The position numbers and the translations under genes were made by a program. Below, piece after piece: positions 29,231 through 29,293 of a stretch of 29,293 nt of DNA. The notes below the pieces were generated by a model. It worked only from the letters and a program-made list of their open reading frames with translations, ran no database searches and was not told where the DNA came from. The DNA comes from a virus. The DNA lies in IMG/VR virus record IMGVR_UViG_3300021081_000015, positions 1 through 29,293 of that record. One strand, given 5' to 3'. How positions within the stretch are numbered: position 1 is the first letter of the stretch; every line of letters starts with the position of its first letter.

Positions 29231-29293
29231 TCAGCAGATGTAGTTGGCCTCGATGACCTCGATCGCGGCCTGGAAGCCGGGGCACTCCTCGTC
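29231..29293 (-). CDS. 3' end of a leftward gene (cut by window edge)
   Basis: Only the last 20 codons are inside the window, reading DEECPGFQAAIEVIEANYIC before TGA. The frame is open to the edge and is followed by the hairpin seen after other genes here. Too short to assign a function. Confidence 0.5.
   Translation of the reverse strand, partial: DEECPGFQAAIEVIEANYIC

Overview
The window is a high-GC actinobacterial siphophage or prophage (Streptomyces, Micromonosporaceae or a relative). The evidence is an HK97-type head module, GTG/TTG starts with GGAGG-type ribosome sites, and P27-type small terminase plus actinophage-style large terminase proteins. No host chromosomal gene and no integrase is visible, so a free phage, a prophage and a phage-plasmid all remain possible.

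Layout. (1) 76-22441, plus strand: one late operon, mostly with overlapping or abutting genes. The order is small terminase, [HNH endonuclease on the opposite strand], large terminase, small membrane protein, portal, prohead protease, major capsid, a strong hairpin, two small proteins, then an unusual group of protein- or sugar-modifying enzymes (two-domain glycosyltransferase, 2-oxoglutarate/Fe(II) oxygenase, CmcI-like methyltransferase, class I methyltransferase) mixed with a small beta protein. These are followed by head-tail connector, tail terminator, a fibre-like protein, a second (CgeB-like) glycosyltransferase, major tail protein, gp10-like joining protein, tail assembly chaperone with a -1 frameshift at CCCCCCA, [a membrane protein on the opposite strand], tape measure, tail-tip proteins, an endolysin candidate and a holin. 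(2) 22442-22742: a non-coding junction with hairpins, a parS-like site and the late terminator. (3) 22743-29293, minus strand: an accessory/early region transcribed leftwards towards the late operon.

The leftward region resembles the transfer modules of actinomycete integrative and conjugative elements (pSAM2 type) more than a standard phage early region. It has an FtsK/TraB-like DNA translocase with a C-terminal DNA-binding tail, a Nudix protein directly upstream of it (pSAM2 Pif, a transfer-immunity factor, is also a Nudix protein), a DUF2637-like four-helix membrane protein fused to a helix-turn-helix, and a series of very small proteins, two of them with zinc-binding cysteines. Two near-identical promoter-operators (23609-23661 and 24626-24678) drive two short leftward operons, one of which encodes a helix-turn-helix protein.

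Three things deserve follow-up: the modification-enzyme group inside the structural operon (a possible virion hydroxylation-glycosylation-methylation pathway), the duplicated operator-promoters, and the combination of a parS-like centromere with a conjugative-type translocase in a phage genome. All functional statements come from reading the translated sequence; no database search was run.
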